The notes: generated from the letters alone by a model not told the origin. Counted from the first letter of the stretch, positions 1 to 9,746 are shown. The stretch: DNA of 62,000 bases from Mesostigma viride (GCA_009746045.1 RPFO01000086.1:1408626-1470625); one strand, 5' to 3'. Numbers and translations are program-made.

Positions 1-72
1 AGCATAATTGATTTACTAACCTCTCTTTTTCCCCCTTGCGTTTTTATGTAACACGTGATATACACAAACAGC

Positions 73-303
73 ATGTCCACGATAGCATACCTTCGCTCCT
101 TTCGCGTGTTAGGGAGTGCACTATTCGACTGGCTCGCGACTCTCGCCGCCAGTGCCGCGTTTGCTTTCTACGCGGGTGGACGCCGCTTAAGGGCGTCCGA
201 GTTAATGGGCTGGTTCGCCGCATTGGTGATAGTGGGCGAGTGCCTGCATTACGCGCTAGGCAAGAACACGCCCGTTATCAAATTTATTATGTCATTTAAG
301 TAG
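73..303 (+). CDS. small membrane protein, NCLDV-like
   Basis: A 76-residue protein starting at the ATG at 73; the upstream in-frame start at 55 is possible but adds only MIYTNS. Two hydrophobic stretches (about residues 7-31 and 42-57) predict an integral membrane protein with two or three spans. It opens with an LRSFRV-type segment followed by a small-residue/FDW helix and closes with H-Y-A-L-G-K-N-T-P-V-I-K. I recall the same order (LRSFR…F-D, then H-x3-G-x2-T-P-x2-K) in small uncharacterised proteins of large algal DNA viruses; that comparison is from memory. It ends 7 bp before the next gene, which is virus-like packing. Function unknown. Confidence 0.6.
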   Translation: MSTIAYLRSFRVLGSALFDWLATLAASAAFAFYAGGRRLRASELMGWFAALVIVGECLHYALGKNTPVIKFIMSFK

Positions 304-304
304 A
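296..304 (+). promoter_or_regulatory. candidate viral promoter motif TTAAGTAGA
   Basis: TTAAGTAGA ends 6 bp before the ATG at 311. A near-identical TTAAAGTAGA ends 8 bp before the ATG at 1325. The two genes are paralogous at their 5' ends, so the match may be common descent rather than a functional promoter. Confidence 0.3.
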
Positions 305-310
305 AAAACA

Positions 311-1278
311 ATGAAGTGCAGGGCTGCTACGAGATCTGGAGGTACATGCAAATTAGAAGTCGCGAGGGGAGGTGCCACCTGCACAAGGGACAGCCGAAAG
401 CCAAAGTCAGCAAGGTGCACGGCACGAGAGCGTTTGGCACGCGTCGGCGGCGGTACAGGCACCGGATGCGGGCGGGCGATGTTGTCAACGACCCACAAAT
501 TGACGCGGAGGGCGTTGACAGTGATCCTAAACAATTGCTCTTAGACAGCGGGCCAGGTCCTGACTACGTTGATAAAGTAGCCTTTCATAACGCCGAGAAA
601 CATGCAAGTGACAAGGATAGGCTGAATTGGGCGGTCGCGGGGGGGAAAGACAGGTACATTGAAACTGCCACCGCGGTCCGCGACAAGTGGCGGTCAAGAG
701 AAGAGGCTATCACCAAGGCCAATGCAAAATTAAACAAGCCAAAAAACGACGCTTGGGATGAATCTGTGCGCCGACAAGAAAATCTTAAGAATATTCGGGC
801 AAACCTGACTGATAGACCAACAGATGAACAATGGGCAGAGTATGAGGAGGCAATGAATCGCAACAATGATGCTTGGCTACGCTATCAAATTTTGCCGAAT
901 ATTAAGAACGAGGCGCTAGACACGTACGGAGCACGAGCAAAGAAAATAAGGGAACGTCTTGACAATGTTATCCTAAACGAAACTGCACGAATGGAAGGGA
1001 TGAAGATCCCGATCACTCGACGAACGACAACGTGGAAGACAGTGGACGACCTGAAACGCAGGCTCCCACCACCACCTCCGACGCGACCGCCACCTCCGCT
1101 GTACCCCGCTCTTTCTACACCGCTCTTCGGAGTCCCCGTTGTCGGCCCATCATTCGGTGTTGCTGATCGTGATCCATATTACGATCCACATGCGCATGAG
1201 CGCGCGAAAGTACAAGCAGACATAGAGAAGGCCGAACTGGACGCCATGAGATTCGCCAAACGCGTAAAGAGGTACTAA
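311..1278 (+). CDS. Cys/His-module protein, broken by a frameshift
   Basis: The start is the ATG at 311, which encodes MKCRAATRSGGTC; the open frame that continues to 1278 is a different one. The switch falls in the gaggggagg run near 365-371, which has four Gs where the paralogous gene at 1325 has five, so one base is missing (real decay or a read error). The N-terminal module has Cys 3 and Cys 13, then, after the shift, the C-H-x-H-K-G part, giving C-x9-C-x8-C-x2-H, a likely zinc site. A linker containing HGTRAF follows, then about 170 residues of charged helix and a proline-rich stretch near the C-terminus. The module resembles the short Cys/His domains common in giant viruses. The body is not recognised; a DNA- or RNA-binding role is only a guess. 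Confidence 0.65.
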
Positions 1279-1306
1279 AGGCGGCCGTTGTGCTTTTTAT
1301 CGTTCC

Positions 1307-1316
1307 TTAAAGTAGA
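1307..1316 (+). promoter_or_regulatory. candidate viral promoter motif TTAAAGTAGA
   Basis: Second copy of the motif at 296-304, at nearly the same distance from its ATG (8 bp). It lies in the 46-bp gap after the previous stop codon. Confidence 0.3.
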
Positions 1317-1324
1317 TCGTGTAA

Positions 1325-1831
1325 ATGAAGTGCCGCGCTCAGACTAGGACTGGAGGGACATGCAACATTGAGGTCGCGAGGGGGAGGTGCCACATGCACA
1401 AGGGGCAGCCAATTGTGCATCACACCAAGGGGCACAGCACGAGACGCGTGGATAATGACGTAGACAGATTGGCGCGCACCATGAAGTACATGTACGTGGA
1501 CAAGAGTCCCATACCGATGATCCAAAGTGGCATCGCTAAACAGAAAAGGAACGAGAGAAAGTCCTACCACCCCAACGATCTGTCACAAGACCCCTGGCTC
1601 GCATCCCTGGATCGCATACTGGAGGACAACAATCGCGCGATTGACGCACACGCCCCGTCAGCTCCTCCCATGCCCCCACGCCCGACCCCCCTCTCCATAA
1701 AACAGGACAGGCGAAGAAGCAAACGAGACGCCCTGGGCGTCCAAGGCGATGAGTACCAGAGACCAACTGGGAGAGGTCATTATGAACAAGCGCAGAAGGA
1801 TTGTTCATGGAGCTTCTGCGGCTCTGGCTAG
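1325..1831 (+). CDS. Cys/His-module protein
   Basis: An intact 168-residue ORF from ATG 1325. Cys3, Cys13, Cys22 and His25 form the C-x9-C-x8-C-x2-H signature that is broken in the neighbour at 311. The linker motif here is GHSTRR (residues 36-41), matching HGTRAF in the other two family members. The middle is basic and weakly helical, followed by a proline-rich segment (about 108-122) and a basic tail. The last about 20 residues (ending CSWSFCGSG) look unlike the rest. The +1 frame over the same DNA reads a basic tail, so a late frameshift is possible. The gene ends 43 bp from the convergent fibre gene. Probably a tandem paralogue of the gene at 311. Function unknown. Confidence 0.65.
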   Translation: MKCRAQTRTGGTCNIEVARGRCHMHKGQPIVHHTKGHSTRRVDNDVDRLARTMKYMYVDKSPIPMIQSGIAKQKRNERKSYHPNDLSQDPWLASLDRILEDNNRAIDAHAPSAPPMPPRPTPLSIKQDRRRSKRDALGVQGDEYQRPTGRGHYEQAQKDCSWSFCGSG

Positions 1832-1874
1832 GCATCGCCGATTGGTGTGATCAAGGTTCGCGGGTTAAACGCGC

Positions 1875-4606
1875 TCAAAACGCCATCTGGCTCTCGCTGA
1901 TGACGGACGCGGTGGCCGCCCCGATGGCGCCCATGCTGTTGCCGGACGTCACCGTGTTGGGCGCGGGGTTGGTGCCGACCCATCCGTTGCTGCCGCCCGA
2001 CCCGCGCACCTTCACCAGCTGCAGGCCCTCGTTGTTGGAGATGCGGAAACCGTACGTCACCGTCTGGTTGGCCGCGTACATCTCCCGCCAGCCGTACAGC
2101 ATCGTGTTGGCCGCCGTGAGCGCCTGGCCGGACACGAAGCGCACGTCGTCGTACCACACGCTACCGACGTAGCCGCCGTACAGCACCAGATTCGGGTTCG
2201 CGCCCAGAGCGCCGTTGGCCGAGGAAGCCACCAGGGCGCCGTCCAGGTAGAACTTGACCTGCGACCCGCTCATGGTGATGCACAGGGTGAACGGCTCGGC
2301 GTGCACGGGGGTGTCCATGACGATGGCCGCGTTCACGCCGTCGGAGAAGGTCAGGAAGCCGCCGCTCGAGATCTGCACGGCAAGGTAGCCGTACTCGATC
2401 AGGTCGGTCAGGAGGGTCAGCGTGGACAGGTCGAACTGGGGCAGCACCTTGATGATCAGAGAGAACGTGCCCGTGACGTTGGGCGACACGGAGTCGAACT
2501 GGGAGCCGGACTCCTTGAGCACGCCGTCCGCGACGGTGCCGCTGCCGCTGAAGGTGGCGCTGCCGACGGTGCTGGCCTTGGAGGAGGAGAACTCCCACCG
2601 CAGCGTGTCGGAGCCGCTGGCCAGGGAGGCAAGATTGACGTTGGTGGCGGGCGCCTCGCGGTCGGCCGCCAGGATGGTGCGAGAGAGCAGCAGCTGGCCG
2701 CCCTCCACGTGCCAGTACGAGCCCGTGTAGTCGCCCTTGTCCTGCGAGGTCTCGCCGGCGCCCATGTGCCATGTGAGGGCGCGGCTGCCGAAGGAGGCGC
2801 TGCCGTCAACAAACAGGCCGGCGTTGTCGGAGCCCGCGTTTGACGCGACACCGTTCTTGCTGGCCGTCACGTTGTCCACATAATAGTTATCGCCGCCGTA
2901 TTGCAAGCCCACGTTGCCAACAACAATGACGGAGGGGGCAGACAGGAAGCAAGTACCTAGAGAAAGAGAAGTGCTGCCGGAGAACGTGACGGGAATGGAC
3001 GCCCCCCGTTCTTGGTGAACGAGAGAGATACCGACACCCCCCCACCCGACGCGGTGAACGACATAGAGAGGACGTAATTGGTGACCGTGTTAAACCAGTT
3101 GACCGCGTCGGACGTGAAAGATGTAACCGTCCCAGCAGCATTACGGGTCTCGACCTTCATCGCTCCTCCCGTGGCGGTGTATAGCCTAAAGTACGGGTAT
3201 GGCGCGACAGTTGTCTGCTCGATACCGAAGAAGTTGTAATTGTTAAGGAGGAGGCCCGCAAGGGTATATTTGGCGCTGAGTTCAATGTTGTTTTGGCTGA
3301 AGTCTAGCAGGTCGGTGGGGATGGGCGTGTTGACGGTGTTGTAGAAGAAGGAAACCCTGGCGTTTTGGTTAGATCCAGCCTGCATGGTCACACCACCGTT
3401 CGCGATGTTGGCGCCTTGACCGCATTGGGCATAAATCCCGTTGCTGATCGTGTTTGCCACCGTCGATGCGCTGCCTGTCGTGGTAAATGGAAAGTCCATA
3501 ACGCTCTCGAACACCGTCTGCTTACCCAGGTTGACCGCCTTGTCAGCGATCTCCAGCTTCCCACTGGCGTTGGTGCTGTCGATCATGCCCGCCACACGCA
3601 GGTTGCCGCCCACCACCGTGTTGCCCGTGCTAGTAATACTGCTGGCGCCTGCAACCGCCCCCGACACAGTGAGCGCGCCCGTGACGGCCACCGTGCCGCT
3701 CGTGCTGGTCAGCTCCAGATTGCCCGCCGAGGTCGTCACCTTGCCGCTGCCGCCCGCGGTGCTGGTCAGGGTCAGGTCCTTCGCCACCGTCACGGTGCTC
3801 GCCGACGCGGCACTGATGCTGGCGTTCGTCATCGTGATGCCGGCCACGTTCACCTGGTTGGTAGCCGCCCCCGCAGAGGTCAGCGAGAGCGTGCCGCTGC
3901 TGGTGGTGATGCCCGCCGTCTTCACCTTCACGCTGTCCATCACCACCGACCCGGTGCCGTTGGACGAGAGGGTCAGGTCGGCGTTGGCCACGTTGTTGCT
4001 GATGCCCGAGGTCTTCACCTTCACGTTGTCCAGGAGCACGGAGCCGGTGCCGTTGCTGGCCATGGTCAGGTTTCCGTTGGAGGTGGAGGAGGACACGGAG
4101 GCGTCGGTGACGGTGACGCCGCCCAGCTGGAGCGCGGCGGCCGAGGACCCGGCAGAGCTGATCGCCAGGGTGCCGCTGGAGGTGGTGACCGCGTTGTCGG
4201 TGAACTTGACGCCCTCCACCAACACCGACTTGGTGGCACCGCCGGAGAGGGTCAGGTTCACGTCGGAGGCCGGCGAGAGGGAGGCCGCAGAGGCGACCAC
4301 GTCGGCCATGCGCACCGACCCGGCGTCGGACGAAAGCACGAGGCTGCCGGAAGACGAGTTGACGGTGCTGCCGTCGATGGTAACGTTGTCCACGGATAGC
4401 GCCCCGTCGACGGCGGTGGATCCCACGATCTTGAGGCGGTTGGTCGCGCTGGTGCCGTACCCGTTGTTGGGCTTGATGACGATGCTGTCCTGCGCCTTGA
4501 CGACGAGGTCCTTCACCCTCGCGGCGGGGTCGAGGTCGCCCAGGAGAGCGGTCGAGTACATGCGCGCGTAACGGACGTCGCTGAGTTGGTCCAGAGCGGT
4601 AGACAT
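1875..4606 (-). CDS. fibre/adhesin-like repeat protein with lectin-like C-terminus, frameshifted
   Basis: The reading frame starts at ATG 4606 and stays open to about 3002; the rest (3002-1875) is in a second frame. The break lies in the six-C run at 3001-3006 (GGGGGG in the coding strand). The reading on both sides is continuous in style, so I treat this as one gene of about 910 residues with a one-base indel. After a short N-terminal region (residues 1-70, ending VKDLVVKAQDSIVIKPNNG) come many degenerate repeats of the form SSGTLxLTSxGxGSVxxDxVKVK, rich in Ser, Thr, Val and Gly, typical of beta-helical fibres. The C-terminal third (about 2900-1900) has a beta-rich segment with FTLCITMSGSQVKFYLDG, resembling LamG/concanavalin-like domains. 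A surface fibre that binds host glycans is an inference. Divergent from the OTU gene. Confidence 0.65.
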
Positions 4607-4798
4607 GGTAAAGTTCTATACCGCTAGCATAAGATAAAAATTACGTGGGCGCTTTTTCTTTTTTTTATGGCTCCTAAGAATTTATGACTCTCGTTTTTCC
4701 TACCATCGATAATGCTGACGAGGCACCCTCTTCCGTCCGCGCGCCCCGCGCAGACCGGTTCCGTAAAATATAATCGACGGTTAAATTAAGTCGCGTTT
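4607..4798. promoter_or_regulatory. divergent intergenic region
   Basis: The 192 bp between the divergent fibre and OTU genes is the longest gap in the viral segment and must hold both promoters. It contains AT-rich stretches (a run of eight Ts near 4660-4668, and AAAATATAATCGACGG followed by TTAAATTAAG just before ATG 4799). No defined promoter motif can be assigned. Confidence 0.35.
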
Positions 4799-6021
4799 AT
4801 GTATTGCGGTTACACGCGGGATAGAGCGGGCGCGGATCAGGCAATTTGCATCTCCAAGCGCCAAGTGAGAATGTACGGAAAGCGAGCCATCACAGCAAAC
4901 CGCTTGACGGGCCCACGACCACCCCTGCCCGTCGGGGACACGCCCGGGAGAGCGTACTGCGGCTACAGGAACGCGGGAAAGGGGGTGGGATCCCTGAAAC
5001 AGTGCCGTGGTATGGGGCAGCTGAGGCGGTGGGGGTGGTACGCGGTCGAAGACTTGGAGAGGCGAGAGCACGAGGGCAATCCGCCGCTGCTACACCCACC
5101 GCCCCCTCCTCCGCCCCCCCCGTACAGGTCAAAAAAGAAAGGGTCATCTCCACGAGTCTTACCCCCGCCTGCGAGGTCAAATGATACCATGGTGGCGGAC
5201 CGGGTGGCTATCGAGAGACTCATTGACGGGATGAAGGGCATGCGAGTTCAGCCCCCGCCTCCGCCACCACCGTACAGGTCAAAAAAAAAAAGTCATCTGC
5301 AGGAGCCCCGACCGCGCCTCGGAGGTATAATAATGATGACGTGGTGGCGAACCTGGCGGATATCGAGAGACTCGCCGACGGGATGATGGACATGCGATAT
5401 GGGAGATTTGTCACCACGGATCCTAGGCTGAGAATTACAAACACGTACCCGCCTTCCACGAAGGTGTATCTGCCATCGAGGATGGCGGGTGTGGACGCGG
5501 ATATCACGTACAGTGCACCTTTGATTTACAGAGCACTCGGGGGGGTCAAATTCGCATTCAAGCGTGCAGCAAAGGGAGATGGCAACTGCTTCTACTACTC
5601 GTTCTATCTAGGAAAGGCATTCCAGCAAGGCCAACAGATCACTCAGGCACAGCTAAAAGAGAAGGCCACACGATTGCGCAAGGAGTTAAAAACCAAACTG
5701 GAAAAAGGGGCGTTCAAGGACGTTGCTTATGTGAGCTATGCGGATCCGGACAAGATCAAAAATGATCTCAAGGGTTGCGAGTATGCCACCGATGATATCA
5801 TCCAGATGACGGCCGTCCATACCAATACGGACATTATAACCCTGGGTCTCTTGCGCGGCGGGGCCATGCCCCAACTAAACGTGCAGCCATACTGGGCATC
5901 TGGCGAGTTCGATTCCCAACAGCGGTCCAAGAACAAGCCTGTGTACATCTGGTTTGACGGACTGAACCACTTCGAATCGCTGATCCCGGAATCCGACCTA
6001 CGAACCCGGGCCAGGGATTGA
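4799..6021 (+). CDS. YCG-module/OTU-type cysteine protease fusion, frameshifted
   Basis: The first frame (ATG 4799) carries two copies of a Cys module: YCG at residues 2-4 with Cys17 and RQVRMYG, and YCG at 53-55 with Cys69 and GQLRRWG. A duplicated unit follows: a polyproline stretch, then YRSKKK, then an I-E-R-L-x-D-G-M helix. In the second unit an 11-A run (5280-5290) shifts the frame, and the OTU part is open in another frame to 6021. The OTU core has the D-G-N-C nucleophile box (Asp at 5578, Cys codon 5587) and a late N-H-F with the catalytic His codon at 5968, as in OTU deubiquitinases. OTU proteases cut ubiquitin chains and occur in many giant viruses, where they may counter host ubiquitin signalling. 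The stop lies 22 bp from the convergent J-domain gene. OTU call firm; single-gene structure likely. Confidence 0.75.
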
Positions 6022-6043
6022 CTCTCCTAGCCGTCAATGCGGC

Positions 6044-8109
6044 CTATAATCGAGAACGCCGACGCGCCCCCTTTGTTGTCACTCTCTTCTTCACCGTTTT
6101 TACGTGTCGTCGAACCCTCTTCTGGCTGAGATTGTGCGCTTCCTTCCAGGCAGCGTGTTTGTTACCGTATGACTTGAACAGTTCTTCGGCAATCTTCTGC
6201 GCAACCGGGTTCAACACCTTGTCGGGGTGGAACTTGAATGACCCCTTTCTCCACCCCGAAGCGGTGGTCGGCAGCTGTCCGAACGTATCTCGGGCCTTCC
6301 TCTGCAGCTCCTCCACGGCCTTGCGGTCCTCGGCAGTGAGCTTCTGCAGATTCACACCGGCATTGAGGACCGCACCGGACCATTCGTCTGTGCGCGCGGC
6401 GGGAGGAGGACGGTGCGGAGGCGCTCTAGGCGGGGGTGCTCTCGGCGGAGGCGCATTAGGCGCGTAACCAGCTGGCCTTGATGAGGGCGGCGGGGCGCTA
6501 GGGCCGGCGGACGAGCGAGCACGTCCGTTCCACCTGCCCGAAAAAAAATCCTCGTAGGCGGCCGAGCGAGCACGTTCGCGTCTCATGTCCGCAGCGAAAT
6601 CCTCGTAGGCGGCGGAGGGTTTCGGTTTGGCTGGTCGCGCCTTGGGGGCATTGGGCATGTACTCGCGCCACTCGTCCCCGAATAAGGGGCTGCTGTATGC
6701 TTTGGGCCGTCCATCGGAAGGTGGCGGTTGGTGTCCTGCAGTCGGGGCGGCGGGAGCATACGGGGCACCAGTAAACCAATGCTTGGAAGGTTTCTTTGCA
6801 CGCTCCCTTGCCCGTGCTTGATCCCGCTCGTATCGTTCTCTTTCCATTCTCGCCATGTCTTCTTTATGCCGCCTCTCAGCTTCCGCCCGTTTCGCTCTTT
6901 CCGCAGCCGCAGCCGCAGCAGCCGCGCGTGCCTCCCTTTCACGCATCTGTTTCTCCTTTGCGAGCCGAGCCCTCTGCTCCTCCGCAGCCCGAGCCCTCTC
7001 CTCGGCCAGAGCCTTATAATGAGCTTCCATAGCCCGTTTGATGGCCTCTTTGGCTACTCGATCCCTCTCGGCAGCTAAAGCCCGCTCGGCAGCCAGTTTA
7101 GCAGCTCGAGCCTCTTCAGCGGCCTGTTTAGCGGCCCGGGCCCTCTCGTCAGCTCGAGCCTGTTTGTCAGCTCGGGCCTGCTCGGCAGCCCGTTTAGCAG
7201 CCTGTTTGTCGATCCGATCCTGTTCGGCGGCCTGTCTAGCAGCCTGTATAGCCAGCCGTTCCTGTGCGGCAGCGTCTTTTGCGGCTTGAATCCTTTCCCA
7301 ATATTCATCTTCTTTGGCGGCCTGTAAAGCAGCCTGTTTGGCCTCCCACTCCCGTCTGTCGGCCCGAGACTGTTCGGCTATAGCTTTAGCCCGTTTGTCT
7401 ATTTCAGCTTGTTTAGCGGCCCTCGCCTCTTCAGCGGCCTGTTCAGCGTCCCTGGCCTCTGCGGCAGCCTGTTCAGCGGCCCTGGCCTGTTCGGCAGCCT
7501 GTTCAGCGGCCCTGGCCTGTTCGGCAGCCTGTTCAGCGGCCCTGGCCTGTTCGGCGGCCTGTTTAGCAGCTCGGGCCTGTTCGGCGGCGTAACGAGACCT
7601 ATCGATGGCCATAGCCTGCTCGGCGGCGTAACGAACCCTATCGACGGCCATAGCCTGTTCAGCGGCGTAAACAGCCCTCTCGTAATTCAGTCGAGCGCGT
7701 TCATCGGACGCGTCGAAAGCCCGCGTACCGTGCCGTTGTCGCATGGGAGTGTACCCGGCGGCATACCGCGCGTATCCCACGCCATCGTCGCCATCGGAGT
7801 CGTCGTCGCTCGGTACGTAATTGTCATCCCAAAAATGAGGGGGGTACTCGGAAGGATCGTTATAATCGAAGATATTGAAAGCACGTGTACCGTGCCGCCC
7901 CTTCCTCCCTCCTCCCGCCCTCGCCCCTCCCGCCCTCCCCCCCCGTGCGCAGCGCACCGGCCACCGTCCGACGTGCGGCGACGGCAAGCGCCGCCGTCAG
8001 CGCGAACGCCACCGCAGATGCCCGCAGATAATACCACCGGAGCGGGAAAGCGAGACGCGACCGACGACCTCCTTGCGATGCTGGATATAGGGACTGAACT
8101 TGTCACCAT
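6044..8109 (-). CDS. alanine-rich coiled-coil protein with J-domain-like C-terminus, frameshifted
   Basis: ATG at 8109 (minus) starts a frame with a Cys/His module (Cys32, Cys42, Cys52, His55: C-x9-C-x9-C-x2-H) like that of the genes at 311 and 1325. The frame then changes between about 7945 and 7890, in G-rich DNA that includes a run of eight. The long frame to 6044 begins with GRHGTRAFNIF and repeats HGTRAF about 60 residues later. Next comes a long charged helix with AEQARAAEQAAEQARA-type repeats (DNA about 7600-6800), a TolA-like coiled coil, then a proline-rich region. The end has GSFKFHPDK (HPD codons 6229-6221) followed by a helix and a very basic tail, resembling a J-domain that would recruit Hsp70. 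A standard J-domain helix II is hard to see. The role is unknown; a virion or scaffold protein is possible. Confidence 0.6.
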
Positions 8110-8229
8110 GGAGCGCGTATACCTATCCGCCCACATTTATTTTTAGCGCGCGTCTGCACCCAGACCCCCCCCCAGCCCTCGCTCCCACACAAGTGCATCG
8201 CACTCGCACCCCCACCGCGCGCTCCCGAC

Positions 8230-8780
8230 GTGGATAGCCTTCTAATCGATCGCGAGGAGAAGCCTATCCACCTTCGCCCCGCCAAACGACGCGCCCGCCC
8301 ACTATACACCCATGTCCGAAAGAGAAGCCTATCCAAACTCGAACCCTCTCAACCCCCCTCCCGCCCATCGAACGAATTTAGCAACCCCTCTCCGGCCCCT
8401 CCCGCCCTTTGGTCGTGGATAGGCTTCTCTGGAGTGCCTTCTTTTTTGACAATCCCTTCCAACAATATTCTCCCCGCCCCCCTGACCACTATACCCCATA
8501 AAACCCCATATACGCATCCGTATATTGGCCCTATAGCCCATATTATTCTTACTCTTATTGTCTAAAAAAGAAGAATACCAAAAGAAGCCTATCCAAACTC
8601 GAGCCCTCTCAACCCCCCTCCCACCCATCGAATGAATTTGGCACGCCCTCTCCAGCCACTCCCGCCCTTTGGTCGTGGATAGGCTTCTATTTCAAAAAAA
8701 GACACTCGTCCACCCAGAACGGCTGCCCACCGGGTATACGTGGATAGCCTTCTATGCCCGCGTCCGGAGAAGCCTATCCA
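8230..8780. repeat. array of eight inverted AGAAGCCTATCCA motifs
   Basis: The motif and its reverse complement TGGATAGGCTTCT (variant GTGGATAGCCTTCT) lie at 8230-8243(r), 8258-8271(f), 8323-8335(f), 8416-8428(r), 8583-8595(f), 8676-8688(r), 8740-8753(r) and 8768-8780(f). They form two short pairs (28-bp offset) outside and two long pairs (93-bp offset) inside. The 106-bp blocks 8323-8428 and 8583-8688 are direct repeats. The 8429-8582 centre is itself flanked by inverted CTTCTTTTTT/AAAAAAGAAG. No ORF fits. The array sits at the edge of the viral segment, so a genome end, origin or recombination site is conceivable. Confidence 0.85.
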
Positions 8781-8789
8781 AACTCTCAC

Positions 8790-9476
8790 GCCCTTCCCAC
8801 ACCCCCACCGCCCCACCACACACACACACTGCCACCTGCCCCCACACGCCCACACACGGCCACCACCTAGCCACGCATCCACTGGGTGCCCTGACCGATC
8901 GCCACGCGCATTACTTCCGCCCAATGGGAAGGGGTCGCTATCGCGAAGCCTAGATTCCCTACATGCATGCATAGGCTCTCACTACATGATAAGGTATGAT
9001 ATACCTGAAGTATGATGATGCAAGTGTGTTGTCCTGTAATGCTTGAAGGGAAATGAGTTGATTGGGATGGTTGGTGGCCACGGTATTGTGTAGTATGACC
9101 GCACTTACATGCTAGCAAAGTTAGCAAAAGCCCCATTCCTCTCCTGAGGACTGAGAGTTTTTTAATTGTTTCAGGCAGTTGCAGTGGCCAAATTGAGCCC
9201 AGTTTTTTGCCACGTTTCAAGAACTATATTGTTTACATGCCTATATTTTTTCTTCATGCACCAGGATTTGATTGAATTTTTCCCACTCGTTCTTATCCCG
9301 AAAAATGCAAATTCGCGAGGGGTGCCCAACGTCCGTGTAATTGTCAGGTGTTCGGGTCAAGTTTTCACATATGCAGTATTTTTGCCAACAAAATGACATC
9401 TAGTACACCCCCGATCCACATCAAAACATTTGGGATGGACCCCCCCCCTAGTCGCTACACGCGGTTGAAAATTGTC
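8790..9476. other. no gene seen
   Basis: Starts with CA-rich sequence (8806-8880), then ordinary mixed sequence with no convincing ORF or conserved domain. It lies between the motif array and the retroelement pieces, so the virus/host junction is probably here or just before it. Confidence 0.6.
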
Positions 9477-9504
9477 AACTCAGTCCTCCTGTGAGGACTG
9501 AGTT
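9477..9504. repeat. perfect 12-bp stem hairpin
   Basis: AACTCAGTCCTC and its exact reverse complement are separated by a 4-base loop (CTGT). A related half (CTCCTGAGGACTGAGAG) occurs at 9139-9155. Possibly the edge of a small element; no poly-T tail suggests a terminator. Confidence 0.7.
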
Positions 9505-9542
9505 GGGACAGACGACGAGTTATGCGATATTACCCTGCGCAT

Positions 9543-9746
9543 CAATTAATTAATTATTAATTAAACTCGTGCTCCCGTTGGGGAGTCACGGAGCACCGAA
9601 GTGCTTTTAATCCCTGTGTGTGCACAACAGGAGAAAGGGCAGAGACCCCCAGTCTCCTTCATGCCAAAGGCATGCCACAGCTGCATTCGGGCGCGCTAGC
9701 TAAAAGGACATGCTACCGATCCGGCGAACTGTGGGCCGGTGCAATA
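9543..9746 (+). repeat. dispersed repeat R1, copy 1
   Basis: Begins with an ATTAATTAA stretch, then GCTCCCGTTGGGGAGTCACG, a segment ending CCTGTGTGTGCAC, and closes with GATCCGGC…GGTGCAAT. It is immediately followed by a second head-to-tail copy at 9747. Other copies lie at 10050-10260 (inverted) and 31026-31227 (inverted), with partial relatives at 31909-31950, 32341-32405 and 41160-41280. The (TTAA)n edge looks like a retroelement 3' tail read on the opposite strand. Confidence 0.75.

Noticed and set aside
3365-4571. Long plus-strand ORFs opposite the fibre gene
   Set aside because: Shadow frames caused by the biased Ser/Thr/Val codon use of the minus-strand gene; no start context or domain.
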